From: Arthonia radiata
Taxonomy: Eukaryota > Ascomycota > Arthoniomycetes > Arthoniales > Arthoniaceae
NCBI GenBank assembly: GCA_002989075.1
Contig: PSQN01000005.1
Coordinates: 2,183,241-2,247,240 of the forward strand
DNA length: 64,000 nt
Direction: 5' to 3'
In this document: positions 53,450 to 64,000 of the stretch, one piece after another
Layout of the letters: every line of letters starts with the position of its first letter
Numbering within the stretch: the first letter of the stretch is position 1
Notes under the pieces: generated by a model
Told to the model about the DNA's origin: nothing
The model's database searches: none
Seen by the model: only the letters and a program-made list of their open reading frames with translations
Translations under genes and position numbers: made by a program

Positions 53450-55624
53450 TCACAACATCGTCCCGAACTCCTCCCCTTCGTCTTCCTCTTGGACGTGCTT
53501 CAGGCCTCCAGGTCCACCTTTCTTTGGGCTTCCACCGTTGGCAGCAGTATCCTCGGGGCTGGGCTTGCGATGTCTAAAGGTGAAACCGACGAATAGCGAC
53601 TTGCCCATCTTTTCTCCGCGCTCGGCCATATCTTCGAGTTGTCGCTGCTTCTCGTGCACCTCCTTGTACTTGGCCATGTCCTTCTCCGACTCGAAATCGT
53701 CGAAATAGCCGGCATCGGTCTCTCCTTCAAGTTGGGGTACGAATGGCGCCTTTGGTCCTTTTTCAGGATCGCGAAGGAGCGACCAGTCGATCTCGGTAAA
53801 GTATGGGTGTACTTGAATCTCCTTGAAAGATCCGAAGCGTGCTTCACGCCTTGCGATACACTTGCAGATGAGACCCCAAGTGCGCTTCGAGAGGAAGTAA
53901 TTGGGATCTTCGTAGACGGGCTTCTGGAAGACTTGCTCCCACTGCTTCAGGTTGTTCCAGGTCTCGTCTGCGGTGGCGCCTGCGAAGGGCGGGTAGCCGG
54001 CCAAGGCCTCGAATAACATACAACCAAGCGACCAGTAGTCCACCGTGAAGTCGTAGCCACGCTGGCCTGAGAGGACCTCAGGAGCCATGTAATCCGGCGA
54101 GCCAACAACAGACTTAGCGTAGTTGGCGTCTTGTTGTCGAAGGTTGCGGTAGCCCTGTTGTCGCTCTGCGAGGGTACGATCGTGCATTGGCTTGCCAGTA
54201 GCAGCAGAGAACGGAACATGAGTATCGCCGACTTGCTCTAGACGGAGACGCATCGATTCTATCTTAGCGGGGACGAGCATGCCAGAAGCTAGACCAAAGT
54301 CTGTAAGCTTGACATGACCAGAGCCATCAATGAGAAAGTTCTCTGGCTTCAGATCCCGATGGATGTAGCCGAGCTGGTGGAGCGCATCCAGGCAAGCGAA
54401 CATCTCCGCAATGTAGAAGCGCGCATGACGATTGTGAAGCACGCCAGCGTTGTTGAGTAGGGTACGAAAGTCGCCGCCGGGGACATATTCCTATCGCAGT
54501 CAGCAAGCAGCTCTCTTAGCAGCCCAGATCGTCCAACTCACCATAGCAAGGTAGATGCTGCGATCGTCTTGGAACGAATAAAGCAATCTGACAAGCCAAT
54601 CGCTCTTAGCGTTTGTTAAGATGTCGCGCTCGGTCAAAACATGTCGTATCTCGTCCATTTTGAACAACAAACGCTTGCTCATGACCTTGAGCGCGCAAAC
54701 CTCCTTCGAATCCTTCTTTTGAGCCAGATACACCTGCCCATACCCACCTTGTCCGACTTGGGTGAGGATATTGAAGTCACCGTACTTCAATCTTGTTCGT
54801 CGCTTGCGCAAGTATGCTCGTTCTCGTCCAAGATATTTGCTGAGCGCGGCGTCATACTCAGGGTCTTGAGCGTCATCCGTTGGGGCGGGGTTAGCTTGTT
54901 TGAATTGAGAGAGGCGGGTCTGGCGGTTATGCACGTAGTTGAGGAGGTCGTAGTAGTAGTCGAGGAAGTCTGGAGCTGTATGTCAGCATTTGTTCAGCAA
55001 GTCAAGGACGACGAGAGCAAGGACGACGAGAGCCTTACAAAGCTGAGTAACATTAGCCAATCGTCGGACGGAAGGCTTCTGTAGCTTTTCGATGTCCTCT
55101 GCTGACAACGGGCTGTGCATTGACCGTGTCGTGGGGGCCTGGTATGATCCTCGCTGATACGCGCTCTGTCTCGAAAGTGCAGCCTGATTTGCGAAAGGAG
55201 AGTCGGTCCGCGCCACGCCAGGTGGAGTATTTTCGCCTCCCTTCGCACCAGCGACAGCTTGTTTGGCGGTCTTGTCATCTTGTATCACACTGTTCCGGAA
55301 GTCATTGATGGGATGCTCTGACAAAGGCGCACGCCCGCCTTTTGTAGCCGAAGTCGGTGAGTGTGGCGGCGACGTCTGCTTGTTGGGATTGCCCTGTGTG
55401 GGATTGAGCTTCAGAGCACTGTCAAAGATGTTCGGGAGCTCATGAGACCCTTGAGGAAGAGTCTTCTTGCTTGGACTGCCTTGAGGTGTCTCTTCGGGAG
55501 ACGTAAAGCCTGTGTAGGTCGGTGTTGAAGGCGAAGCGTATTCGTTACCAGAGCGCGCGTGCATTGGTGGAGGCGGCATGGGCATCTTGAAGTCAGGCTT
55601 CGCAGGTGAAGACCTTGTGGCCAT
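53450..55624 (-). CDS. sidB: Dbf2/Sid2-type NDR-family protein kinase
   Basis: Three exons, 55624-55039, 54975-54542 and 54490-53450, giving 686 residues; introns 63 and 51 nt. The N-terminal ~190 residues are proline/serine-rich. The Mob1-binding NTR spans the first junction (NVTQLSPDFLDYYYDLLNYV then HNRQTRLSQF). The kinase domain has GQGGYGQVYLA (270-280), Lys292 in CALKVM, HRDLKPENF (Asp386), DFGLASG, the NDR-specific insert before SVVGSPDYMAPEVL, and the hydrophobic motif FVGFTFRH. This pattern separates Dbf2/Sid2 from Cot1/Cbk1. The kinase runs the septation initiation/mitotic exit pathway that drives septum formation. Symbol by resemblance to Aspergillus SidB. Confidence 0.88.
55004..55033. 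repeat. 15-bp perfect tandem duplication inside kinase intron 1
   Basis: The plus-strand unit aaggacgacgagagc occurs twice in immediate succession (55004-55018, 55019-55033) within the 63-nt intron of the Dbf2-type kinase gene. Nearly half of the intron is made of this repeat, which suggests recent slippage. Confidence 0.85.
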
Positions 55625-56280
55625 GATGGCCTGCGTCGTGCGGGGATGTCAGATGGGGATTAAGACTGTGTCGAAGTGCAAATACACGAGAGAATGTGAT
55701 CGCAACGAGTAGTGGCCGTGAGGTTGCATAAGCGCTGGCCGTAAGGCTAGCGTCTGAGATGGTGCAAGATCAACAAACGTTTCCACGGCAACGGCAAAAT
55801 CCCGCTTCTGAAGCCCTGCCGCTTTTGCTTAGACATCTTTCATTCCCCGCATAGAGAGTATAGGTTCCTTTGAGATAACTCCTTCCAGCTAGAAAACTTG
55901 CGTTGAAAGTCCGCGCGCGACTTGAATGTAGCATAAGCGAAGCAGCAGCCTGGTTGCATTCGCGCTCTCTCCCTATTGATAAGCGCACTCTGGGCCATCC
56001 GCTCTGATCTGCTCCCCGAGCCTCAACGTATTGCCAACACCTTATCTGCAGCACACTTCAATGGCCAGAGGTAATCGCGTCAGTCAATCAGCCTTTTAAA
56101 GGTATCTGCCTGGATCTCTTTGTCAGCTGTTGCGCCTAAAAGGATGCGTTCTCGCCGACCGATACTTAACTGAGCCTTCTGCGTATACAAAACGAAGTCC
56201 GTGAGCAATCATAGTGCCCGCTGTGCAGCGTTAGCTCGAGGCAAGTATTATCATCGTCTACAGCAACAACTGCATCAAGA
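55625..56280. promoter_or_regulatory. Divergent promoter: Dbf2-type kinase / lipase-like hydrolase
   Basis: This 656 bp lies between divergent starts with no recognised gene. No clear TATA or other known motif was picked out. Confidence 0.4.
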
Positions 56281-57636
56281 ATGACGTCTGTGCAAGATTG
56301 GTTGGAAGCTAGCAAGCAAGAGCTTGACAAACTCGTCGAAGCTGGTGTAGTCAACCCGGCGGTCTCTACGGCCCTTGAGTATGAGCGAGCGCTTTGGACT
56401 GAAGGATCCATTCGCGGTGATCCCTTTTACAGGGTGGATGCGTCTACCAGAGACGCTGACCCAGGCACGCTCCTCAAAACTGAGGAGCAAACAGACCTCT
56501 CAGGCCGGTCACTGCCCCCTGGCGTAGGAATGTCTCGCATCATCTACCAGTCCAGAGCTCTCACTGGACGTCTTATCCCGACTTCAGCATCCATACTTTG
56601 GCCCATGATGCCGCGTACCACTCTGCTCGAGAGCGAAAAGGTTCCTTTGATAGTCTGGGCCCACGGTACCACGGGTATCTTCGCAGAGAATGCACCTTCT
56701 CATTATCCCAACCTGGAGCTTCCATTCCTTGCTCCATACCCGCTTGTGTCGAACGGATACGCAGTACTCGCTCCAGACTATGCTGGTCTGGGCGTCCCAG
56801 TGGACGGCGAGGGTCAGCATATCTGCCATGAATATCTTGCCAGTCCTGCTCATGCAAACGACGTCGTGTACAGCGTTCAAGCCGCGCAGAGCGCTTTCGA
56901 AGAATTATCCAAGCATTTCGCCGTTGTTGGCCATTCTCAGGGCGGAGGGGCGGCATGGGCTGTCGCGCAAAGGCAGGCTGAATATCCCATCAAAGGCTAC
57001 CTCGGCGCGCTTGCACTGAGCCCGGTCACGGATATGTTAGCTTTCGCCAATGACACCGGTCCATTCACTCCCGCCCTTCTGTCAATGATGACTCCAGGCC
57101 TAGTACAGAATGCATCAAGCTTTACTTGGGAGGAAATCCTGACACCGCTTGGCATGGAGCGCATGCAGCTATGGGAGAGATTGCAGGGTGCACTGCCTGT
57201 TGGTGTCGAGCTTATGGTCGGGCATGGTGACCTCATCAAGCCTGGTTGGCACGAGAATCTTATGGTGCGGCAATACTTGCACAAGACCCGAAACGGCGGT
57301 CAGCCTCTGTCGGGACCATTACTTGTTATTCATGGTGAAGCTGATGCGGCCTTGCCATGCTCTATCGTAGAGGCTGCTGTGATCGAAACCCGAGATAGGC
57401 ATCCCGAGAGCGATATACATTTTCTCAAGGTACCACAGATGGGTCATGATGCGCCTCCGTTCGCAACGCAGCCTCTTTGGCTGGAATGGATCAGGAAGCT
57501 TTTCGATGGTGGCGGTCGTCAAGCGAATGAATCGATCCCCGATGTTGTGCAACCACGCCGTAACGGCGAAGATTACAAAATGGAGCTTGACTGGTATGTC
57601 GCACGGTCGAAGATGCCGTGGCACATGGGAAAATAG
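56281..57636 (+). CDS. Secretory-lipase-like alpha/beta hydrolase
   Basis: Single exon, 451 residues. The strand VPLIVWAHGTTG (HG oxyanion motif) is followed by the nucleophile elbow VVGHSQGGG, the acid in HGEADAALP and the His in PQMGHDAPPF, a full Ser-Asp-His triad. YAVLAPDYAGLGVP before the elbow is typical of the fungal/actinobacterial 'secretory lipase' (LIP) family, whose members cut esters of triglycerides or other acyl esters. There is no signal peptide, unlike typical members, so it may be an intracellular esterase, or the start may lie upstream. Substrate not predictable. Confidence 0.82.
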   Translation: MTSVQDWLEASKQELDKLVEAGVVNPAVSTALEYERALWTEGSIRGDPFYRVDASTRDADPGTLLKTEEQTDLSGRSLPPGVGMSRIIYQSRALTGRLIPTSASILWPMMPRTTLLESEKVPLIVWAHGTTGIFAENAPSHYPNLELPFLAPYPLVSNGYAVLAPDYAGLGVPVDGEGQHICHEYLASPAHANDVVYSVQAAQSAFEELSKHFAVVGHSQGGGAAWAVAQRQAEYPIKGYLGALALSPVTDMLAFANDTGPFTPALLSMMTPGLVQNASSFTWEEILTPLGMERMQLWERLQGALPVGVELMVGHGDLIKPGWHENLMVRQYLHKTRNGGQPLSGPLLVIHGEADAALPCSIVEAAVIETRDRHPESDIHFLKVPQMGHDAPPFATQPLWLEWIRKLFDGGGRQANESIPDVVQPRRNGEDYKMELDWYVARSKMPWHMGK

Positions 57637-57771
57637 AAGATCTCTTTGGGAAGTTTGTGAGCTTCTGTCATACCTTGCAAGGATTGTTCCTGTTGATTAT
57701 GCTCGACTGTGCCACTCTCAAGAACCCTCGTTTAGCACGGGACGCATTTGAGACTGCATATACTCTCATTC

Positions 57772-58541
57772 TCAGATGAGCGAGGCTCCCACTCCAGCAG
57801 TCATCAGTACCAGCAAGCTCACCGCACTCGCGCCCTCGAGCGTGAAGCGTGGCTTGAGTCCCGCGGCCGCACTAGCACTTCCTGTTGCACCCGCCGTACC
57901 TGCGCTTGCACTACCAGAAGCCATGCCGCCCTCCATGGTGCTGCTACCGTACATTGTCCCATTCGCGCTCTTGCCTTCCTGCTGTCCACTAACCGCCATA
58001 CTTCTCACGCCTGTCGAGTTCCTGCAGTTCTGTCCGAACATCTCCGGACTCATCGGCTGGCTGACAAACGTCACGTCTGCACAGTTGTACAGTCCCGCGG
58101 AGTCACCGTCGCCGTTTGTTTGGACTTGGATGGTGCCGTTGCTACCCGGAGCGACAGAAGAGGGGATCATGATTCCACCGAGACAGAAGGCCTGGGGACC
58201 ATCCTCTTGGACCGTGGGCTGAAGTAATGTGTTGAAGTCGGCAGGCTGGGGATCGTTGCCGAGGGCTAGAACGACGGTGACGAGGGAGGCGGTGTGGTGC
58301 ATATCGAGCTTCATTCGGTTCGTCAGTTGGCCGATTGACCTGCATTGAAGGTGATGAGACATACCTGGATGGGAAACGCGCTGCCAATGGGCACTTGGGT
58401 GCGATTGCTGCTGAGCGGCTGGCCTCCGCACGGATAGTTGACCGACTGGTCGTCGTCGAAACCGCGGGAAGGCGGGTAGTTCAGCAGAAAATGCGCAGAA
58501 CTCAGCGCCGCAAAGGCGAGAACCAGCATTGCCGTCTTCAT
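57772..58541 (-). CDS. BIM1-like copper acquisition factor (X325 domain), GPI-anchored
   Basis: Two exons, 58541-58365 and 58308-57772, intron 56 nt, giving 237 residues. A signal peptide (residues 1-16, MKTAMLVLAFAALSSA) is followed at once by His17, which becomes the free N-terminal histidine used to bind copper in the LPMO-like X325/BIM1 family. Next come LLNYPPSRGFDDDQ and YPCGGQ, then a second His in LDMHHTAS at the start of exon 2, the GNDPQPADFN and FCLGG segments and NCADVTF. The end is Ser/Ala/Gly-rich with a hydrophobic tail (AVSLLVLMTAGVGASLI), a GPI signal. In Cryptococcus, Bim1 works with Ctr-type importers to take up copper. It neighbours a metalloreductase and a Ctr gene, which fits this role. 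No polysaccharide-cleaving activity is implied. Confidence 0.85.
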
Positions 58542-59207
58542 CTCGCTCAACTTAGATCAATACCGGGCAAACCTTGGGTTACGATATGCTGTTTGATTCT
58601 TGGAAGTGATCGCAGCTCGCTAGAAATTACAAGCGTGGAAAATTGGGGCCGTGGAACCGGATGAAGAAAGTAAGGAAGTCAGGAAAGGAGAGTTAAACGA
58701 CAAACATTCCAGACTACAGGCAGGCGGATCCATGGGAGGCACGTTGCTTACCACCTTGCATTGAGCATTGTCTTGGCTCGCGTGAGGGTGGGTCCAACAT
58801 TGTCCGGTGTTTGAGCAAGTTCTAAAGCGGCAGTCACAGCATGAGTCGTCATGCTTCTGAAAAGGTGAGATCTGGACTTGTAGCTGCATGAAGCGGTGGT
58901 GTTTGCGGAGACGGTGGGGAAGAATTGAGCAAGTTATGAGAACATGAGCACGTTTGTATTTACACACCATGCCCAATGTGGCGACGTAGAACAGGGTACG
59001 CAGACTCGGCGTCGAGGTTGATGAGACGGAGTTGTGAATTACGCATTTCCAATATGTCAAGCACGACCAAGAATACTCGCGCCTTCGAACTAGCCGTGTA
59101 GACAGCAAAGAGCTGGCGCAGCAAGTAATTTAAGAAGGGGAAGGCGACACTTGCCTCAAGCGAAGGCTCTTCCGACCTCACCGGACATGAACAATACTAC
59201 TCAAAGC
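58542..59207. other. Spacer between BIM1-like gene and metalloreductase
   Basis: This 666 bp lies between two minus-strand genes: the BIM1-like promoter and the metalloreductase 3' flank. Minus-strand frames of up to 162 codons exist but show no domain. Confidence 0.4.
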
Positions 59208-61560
59208 TCACCAGCCAAAACCTTCGGCCCAGAACCAGACTCCGAGGGCACCGGTGGCTCGTGCGAAAGCGCGCTCATCGCTGAGTTCTACTATCGTCCT
59301 TCTCACATCGTTGTTAAGACCCTGTGGACCACACACGACCACCGCGCTCTCTCCCCGTGCTTGCTCCAGTGATCGCCGAGTGATGATCTTTAGGTGTGGA
59401 CGGCCAGAGATGACAGCTACTTCTTGCTGAGCAAGAGCTCGCACCGGATCCGAGGTCATCGCGACGGGCTTGGTATCAATGTCTTCAAAAGTCGATGCTT
59501 CATGAACTGCGCAATTGCACTTGCAGGCGAAGCTGGGAGCCCAGCGCTCGTCCGTGACGGTCGCTTGACAACAACAAGTGCCGTCGGGACGGCACGCTTT
59601 GGGGGTTGATGCGCTGGTTCCCGAGTCCGACGATGTCGAGCCAGAACGAGGGTCGATCTCGCGAACAACTTCTTGCTGGTCGTCTTTTGCTGAGACCTTC
59701 TTCTCATTTAACGGCGTGGCGCCTGCACTTGAGGAAGAGCCGTAGTCCTCCACGACCGCGCTCTTTTCCTGCATTATCTTCGGCCTACTAGGGTGTATTG
59801 CTCCCCAATCCGCCGTGAAAGCCTCGTCGCAAGTGACATATACACTGACCTGTAATCGCACATCTAGTCCGCCATTACGAAGTTCCTTGACGTCGAGCAA
59901 AGCATGTCGCAGCTGCTCAGCGAACCAGATGATATGCTCACCTGATTTGACAATCCAGACAAAGCGGATGCGCCTGACAACGGCGACATCAGGCTCTCCT
60001 AGCCATCGCTTGGACTCTGAGTACCGACTCTTCCAAGTCTTCCACTGTCTGACAATATCCCGAAGTAGCGGAACCGTGAAGGTGGCGCCCGTGCTGCCGG
60101 CAAAGAGTACGACGCTATCAAATTGTCGCAGCGGTCGCATAGAACCATATGGATCGCTGATCATGCACGGTATGGTCGTCTTTGACGCTGGTTTTGAGGT
60201 CGTTGGAAGATCGAGATGTTTCTCGGCGACGTCGAAAAAACGTCGAGTACCGCCTCTATGCGCTTTGACAATGAACTCTATCTTGCCGTCTGAAGGTAAA
60301 GAGGCGATTGTGAAAGGATGTGTCTGTAGTGGATTGATGGATTGGGCAGACAAATGGATGTGCTGCCCTGGCCGCCAGCGAACTGGTGGATCGTGAATCG
60401 TAACGCGCGTCATTCGCCCAGGAAGGGGTGAAATCTCCGCATGGCAAGCAAGCAATGACTTGCCAGCATTGCTATTGCTATGGAAGATTGCGAGATTGAT
60501 GTGGGCCAGCCAAATCCATCGCAATAGGCGATCAAAGAAGAATAGGGCTACCGGCACCCAAAGCCAAGCATGGTCCTTCGGCAGCGGCGTATGAATAAAG
60601 ACCATCGCTGTGAAGGCAACAAAGCTAATGAAATGCTGAAGGAAGAAGATCTCATACGAAAGACCACGGATGGGCGCTACCGTGCTTAGCACAAGCCATA
60701 AAAGGATGCACCATGCTGCAAGTCCGGTTTGCGTAAAAGTCTTGTCGTTTTGGACTTGGTAGCCAATGTAGTCGTATGGCGCCCAGTCGCCGAACCAGAA
60801 GCCCATGTGAAGGGTCGCAGTCAACAACATGCACCTTGCGACCCAGCGATGTAGCCAATTGAGACGCTCGTAGCTGTGGCCGGTGAAGCAGCCGATGATG
60901 TTCTCCTTGCCGGCCAACAAGAAGATCAAAGGGAATTGACCGAGCGTGAGATAACCCCAGCGATAGGCGATGCTCTCGTAGTTGTCGTGATTCGTTGGAT
61001 CAAGCTGGTAAAAACCCAACACCAAAAGTAATACGGTGTTGGCGACAAGAAGGAAGCAGGATCCCAAAGATGGAGACTGCGAAGTCCACCCAAGAATACT
61101 GTGCTTCGGTGATAGGATGGGCATTGATAGATTTGCGACTTCGCGGTATAGCGCAGTGACCATCGCTATCCAGCCACTGATCATGCTCTGCGGTCGAGCT
61201 GGATCTGGTGTCTTGTGAAGAAATGCTCGTAATCTATACCGAAGTCAGCCAGGAACGGGTTGAGAGATCCGATAAACGCTGATATACCGCTGTCGATAGA
61301 GCAAGTAATTCGAGAACTGAGCGAGGGCGAGCGCTGCGATGACGGCGCCGACAAAGATCCAGTAGACTTGTGGAATCCAAGCTGGATCGACGCTGCCTCC
61401 ACCCATGCTCATCACTGAGACCTGTCAGTTCTCCGGGACCTGGGATAGGCTCGACTCCCAACGTACTGCCCATCATGCCTGAGCTCATGCTCATCGAACC
61501 GTCATCCTCGCCGTGTCGTCTCGCTTTTTGAGGCGACGTAACTGGTCGTTTTGCTTCCAT
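59208..61560 (-). CDS. Metalloreductase (ferric/cupric reductase, FRE family)
   Basis: Three exons, 61560-61467, 61414-61288 and 61233-59208; introns 52 and 54 nt; 748 residues. The N-terminus before the first membrane span is Met-rich (SMSMSSGMMG then MMSMGGGS across the junction), like copper-binding Mets motifs. The heme His pairs are His202/His216 (LHRWVARCMLLTATLHMGF) and His274/His288 (LQHFISFVAFTAMVFIHTP). FAD binding is HPFTIAS. The NADPH site is AGSTGATFTVPLL, with a later VVCGPQGL. The end FWAEGFGW is the family's usual terminus. A Cys-rich stretch with CCCQ and CKCNC lies in the insertion before the last NADPH segment. It reduces Fe(III)/Cu(II) outside the cell. It is divergent from the Ctr gene. 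Confidence 0.88.
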
Positions 61561-62112
61561 GCTGCTCTCCGCAGCCTTGACCTATTTTCTGCTATACAAT
61601 GGCTTGACGACCATTTTTACCGGGTTTTTACAAATGTTGAAATTGATTGCGAGGGTGCAAGGCGGGCGCGTACCAAGTCGGATCCGGAGATGAAGAGATG
61701 ACTGAGAAGTGCAGAGCTGCTGCACGCGGGCCTAAGAGTTGTGGACCCATGGCAGCAGGCCGAAGCGATACTCAGCTGGCGACTACTGCCGACTCACGAA
61801 GCGCAAAGTCTTTGTTCTCTCATAACTTGCTCATGTTCCTGATCTGGCTTAGCGTCCCTCATTGTCCGCACCACGCTTATGCTGCCAGCAACCATCACAA
61901 GGTCCCTCATCAAAAGGACTGTTGAGCCTTCCCTTTCTGACGCCATGATGTCGTTGCTGCTCACCTCTTCTCCCTCTCACCGCGTGGAGCCCTTCTTCCT
62001 CGGCTTCACGCCTGCCTCACCTCAACTCACTTTATTCATACCATAGCCTATTCTCTTCTGCCGCTCGGGCTCGCATATCATACCTTTCCAAACCACCATA
62101 CGCAAGAACACA
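61561..62112. promoter_or_regulatory. Shared promoter of metalloreductase and Ctr transporter
   Basis: This 552 bp separates two divergent starts of genes in the same process, which suggests joint control. The sequence cttgctcatg at about 61826-61835 partly matches the yeast Mac1-type element TTTGCTCA, and gctgctcacc occurs near 61957. These are weak matches. No iron-type GATA motif (ATCWGATAA) was found. Confidence 0.4.
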
Positions 62113-62781
62113 ATGGATCATTCATCCATGGACCACGGCTCCATGGACTCCTCGTCCTCCTCCAACATGCCCATGTCGATGTCTACCATGTCAATGACCT
62201 TCTTCACTTCTCATACCACACCTCTTTTTTCCGAACAATGGACACCTTCAACCGTCGGCCAGTATGCTGGTACTTGCATCTTTCTCATCGTTCTCTCCGT
62301 CATCCTGCGCTTGCTCTACGGGATCAAATGCGGCATGGAGGCGCGTTGGCGTGCGCGCGATCTGAAGAGGAGGTATATCGTCACACAACCCGCGCGGAGA
62401 CACAGTGATGATAGTGAAGATGAGGATGTCGAGATCGTAGAGACTGGCGTGAAAGGGAGCGAGGCAGTGTTGACGACGAATGGGGTCACGGAAAAAGTAA
62501 AGGTGGTTCACGGGAGGGGAACCGAGGGCATGCAGCCGTTCCGGTTGAGCGTGGATTTGACAAGAGCAGTAATGGTCACAGTCATGGTGGGCGTTGGATA
62601 TCTGCTGTGAGTAATGAACTCGAAGTCGGACAAGCCCCATATCCATGCTGACACTTGGACAAGAATGCTGGCGGTCATGACGATGAATGTGGGCTACTTC
62701 ATGAGTGTACTTGCTGGGGCTTTTGTGGGCGAGCTGGCGTTCGGCCGCTACAGCACGCATCAGGTAGAAGAACATCATTGA
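62113..62781 (+). CDS. Ctr-family high-affinity copper transporter
   Basis: Two exons, 62113-62606 and 62664-62781, intron 57 nt, giving 203 residues. The extracellular N-terminus is rich in Met and His (MDHSSMDHGSMDSS then SNMPMSMSTMSMTF), which binds Cu(I). Three membrane spans follow. The first is QYAGTCIFLIVLSVILRLLYG. The second is VMVTVMVGVGYLLMLAVMTMNVGYF, which carries the MNVGY copy of the MxxxM region and spans the intron. The third includes SVLAGAFVGELAFG, which carries GxxxG. The cytoplasmic loop is charged and polar. This is the standard Ctr trimer subunit fold. It imports Cu(I) made by the reductase upstream. Confidence 0.9.
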
Positions 62782-63144
62782 ATCTGGAAACCCCTCGACG
62801 AAGTCAATGGGAGCATGGCGCATCACCCATGAACTGAGCAGCTTCTATATCGTTAAAAATCGATACCACGCGACCGTACTCGCCGGGCAAAGCTTGGATA
62901 CCCCATATTTGGCGCTCGTACTTTTTTGAGACGGCGCATCAATACGTGATCACACCACGATATCTTTGCGCAAGCCGAACGGCCCTGTCATCGATGGTCA
63001 CCTCTAGGTCATGCTCACATGACCTTTGGGGCTTCACCATATATACATAATGAGCAGCAGGCCGTCTTGGCTCATTGCTGGTCAATACACAAACTCAGCA
63101 TATGTACGCTTTTTATCCCACTCTCTTGACAGTTCCTATGTTGT
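62782..63144. other. Convergent 3' spacer, no gene recognised
   Basis: This 363 bp lies between the 3' ends of the Ctr and BBE oxidoreductase genes. A TATATACATA run occurs near 63040. No gene was recognised. Confidence 0.4.
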
Positions 63145-63977
63145 TCAATAAGGCGTGGACACTGGAGCATCCTCGAACAGGTTCGCCCAGCCCTGTTGTA
63201 CGCATGCTGGACTCGCAAAAACACGGCCCTGATGCAAAAAGCAGTCTGGATCGTACTTCTCCTTCACCGCTTCCAGCCTCTTCAGGTTCCCTCCATACAA
63301 ACGACTGCCGCTGACACCTGGACTCATATAATTAGGGTAATCGGCCAACTCTATGCCGGCGTCTCGTTGCAAACCCCAAGCGAGCTCGCTCAGCTTATTG
63401 TTCGTCTTGACTGTCAATGCGTCGTTCGCTGCATTTGCCCACCCTGGCGAGAACAAAGTCTGGTGCCCGGCTTCTGCATGAGGCCAAGCAGTCGAGTCCG
63501 CCGAGGCAGGTAGGTGTCCATTCAGTCCGGGGTTCTGATATTGCAGCACGAAGGACGTACTCGTCGCGACGTCGCCGCTAGCGCGAAGAGCGTCTGTATA
63601 CTCACTCATGATCTCAGTCAGATTACCTAGATATTCAGGTGTTACGGCATGACTTGGGATTTGGCCACCCCAGAAGCCGCGCCGCAGACCCTTCGGGAAG
63701 AAGGGTGCGGCGATATCAGCGGCTTCTGCGAATGGCATGGTCAATACCTGTCCATTCGACACGTTCAGACCAGAGAAAAGAGGCGCAAAAGTGGTGTTGT
63801 AATCTGGCTGAGCATCGTTTGTGGGGTCGTTGAAGCGGAGAGCGAAGACGAGGGTGCGTGTCTTGAGATCGTCGGCAAGCGCGGCGAACGAGGGGCCGAT
63901 GTAGTCTGCCGCATAATAGACCAGGGAGAACGGGTCAGTGTTGGTGTTGAAAAAGTCGATTGTATTGGCTTGGGCAG
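63145..63977 (-). CDS. FAD-linked oxidoreductase, berberine-bridge type (3' part)
   Basis: Only the last exon is inside the window. It starts at about 63977 after an acceptor (ttggcag|CT); just upstream the frame has a stop at 63990-63988, so earlier exons lie beyond the right edge. The C-terminal BBE domain has YPNYMSPGVSGSRLYGG followed by KRLEAVKEKYDPDCFLHQGR, the family signature that packs against the FAD. The preceding substrate-binding region has PFFPKGLRRGFWGGQI. Fungal members oxidise sugars, alcohols or secondary metabolites. The FAD-binding (PCMH) half and any signal peptide are not visible. Its substrate cannot be told. Confidence 0.82.
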
Positions 63978-64000
63978 CTGCCAATGATCAGCGTTGAAGG

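Noticed and set aside
1-64000. CRISPR arrays, operons, Shine-Dalgarno sites, riboswitches
   Set aside because: Introns and gene families show this is fungal nuclear DNA. No regular repeat-spacer array was seen.

Overview
This window is nuclear DNA of a filamentous ascomycete, most likely of the Dothideomycetes/Pezizomycotina type (an inference). Genes are compact, on both strands, and interrupted by short GT-AG introns, mostly 46-80 nt. The gene set is typical of moulds: a NIMA kinase, a Dbf2/SidB-type kinase, a GMC oxidoreductase, fasciclin, a GTE-like glutathione transferase, ferric reductases, a BIM1-like protein and a berberine-bridge-type oxidase. I rebuilt exons by eye from splice sites and family similarity; the reading frame is continuous across each junction given. 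About 30 protein-coding genes can be supported.

Layout. 0.7-10.6 kb: DUF2461 protein, TYW3 (wybutosine synthesis), NIMA kinase, ankyrin/double-BTB protein and a secreted GMC oxidoreductase. 10.6-16.7 kb: a 6 kb stretch with no convincing gene. 16.7-31.8 kb: fasciclin protein, pathogen-related-like protein, Pcl-type cyclin, Rab escort protein, Rrp43 exosome subunit, MetX-fold acyltransferase and a 14-TM MFS transporter. 33.9-40.6 kb: a cluster of six related small genes plus a frameshifted DUF202 gene. 41-48 kb: glutathione transferase, multi-pass membrane protein and a large ferric reductase. 48.7-57.6 kb: NAC-beta, phospholipase B, Dbf2-type kinase and a lipase-like hydrolase. 57.8-62.8 kb: a BIM1-like copper protein, a metalloreductase and a Ctr copper transporter side by side. 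63.1 kb to the end: the 3' part of a BBE oxidoreductase.

Two regions stand out. The first is the six-gene cluster at 33.9-40.6 kb. Every member has a first exon of exactly 26 codons carrying an [LI]-x-[FL]-A-R-[YA] motif, then a phase-0 intron, then an ungapped helix-turn-helix-like segment, then a basic nuclear-type tail. Five of six carry a psi-K-x-E (SUMO-like) motif, in four of them at or near the C-terminus. One copy (37.4 kb) has a CAG-to-TAG type stop at codon 20, another (39.1 kb) has a poor 5' splice site, and the DUF202 gene inside the array is frameshifted. This looks like a locally expanded family of chromatin or DNA-binding proteins in the process of gain and decay. The second is the BIM1-like/reductase/Ctr trio, which reads as a complete copper acquisition module: surface Cu capture, reduction to Cu(I) and import. 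The reductase and transporter share a 552 bp divergent promoter.
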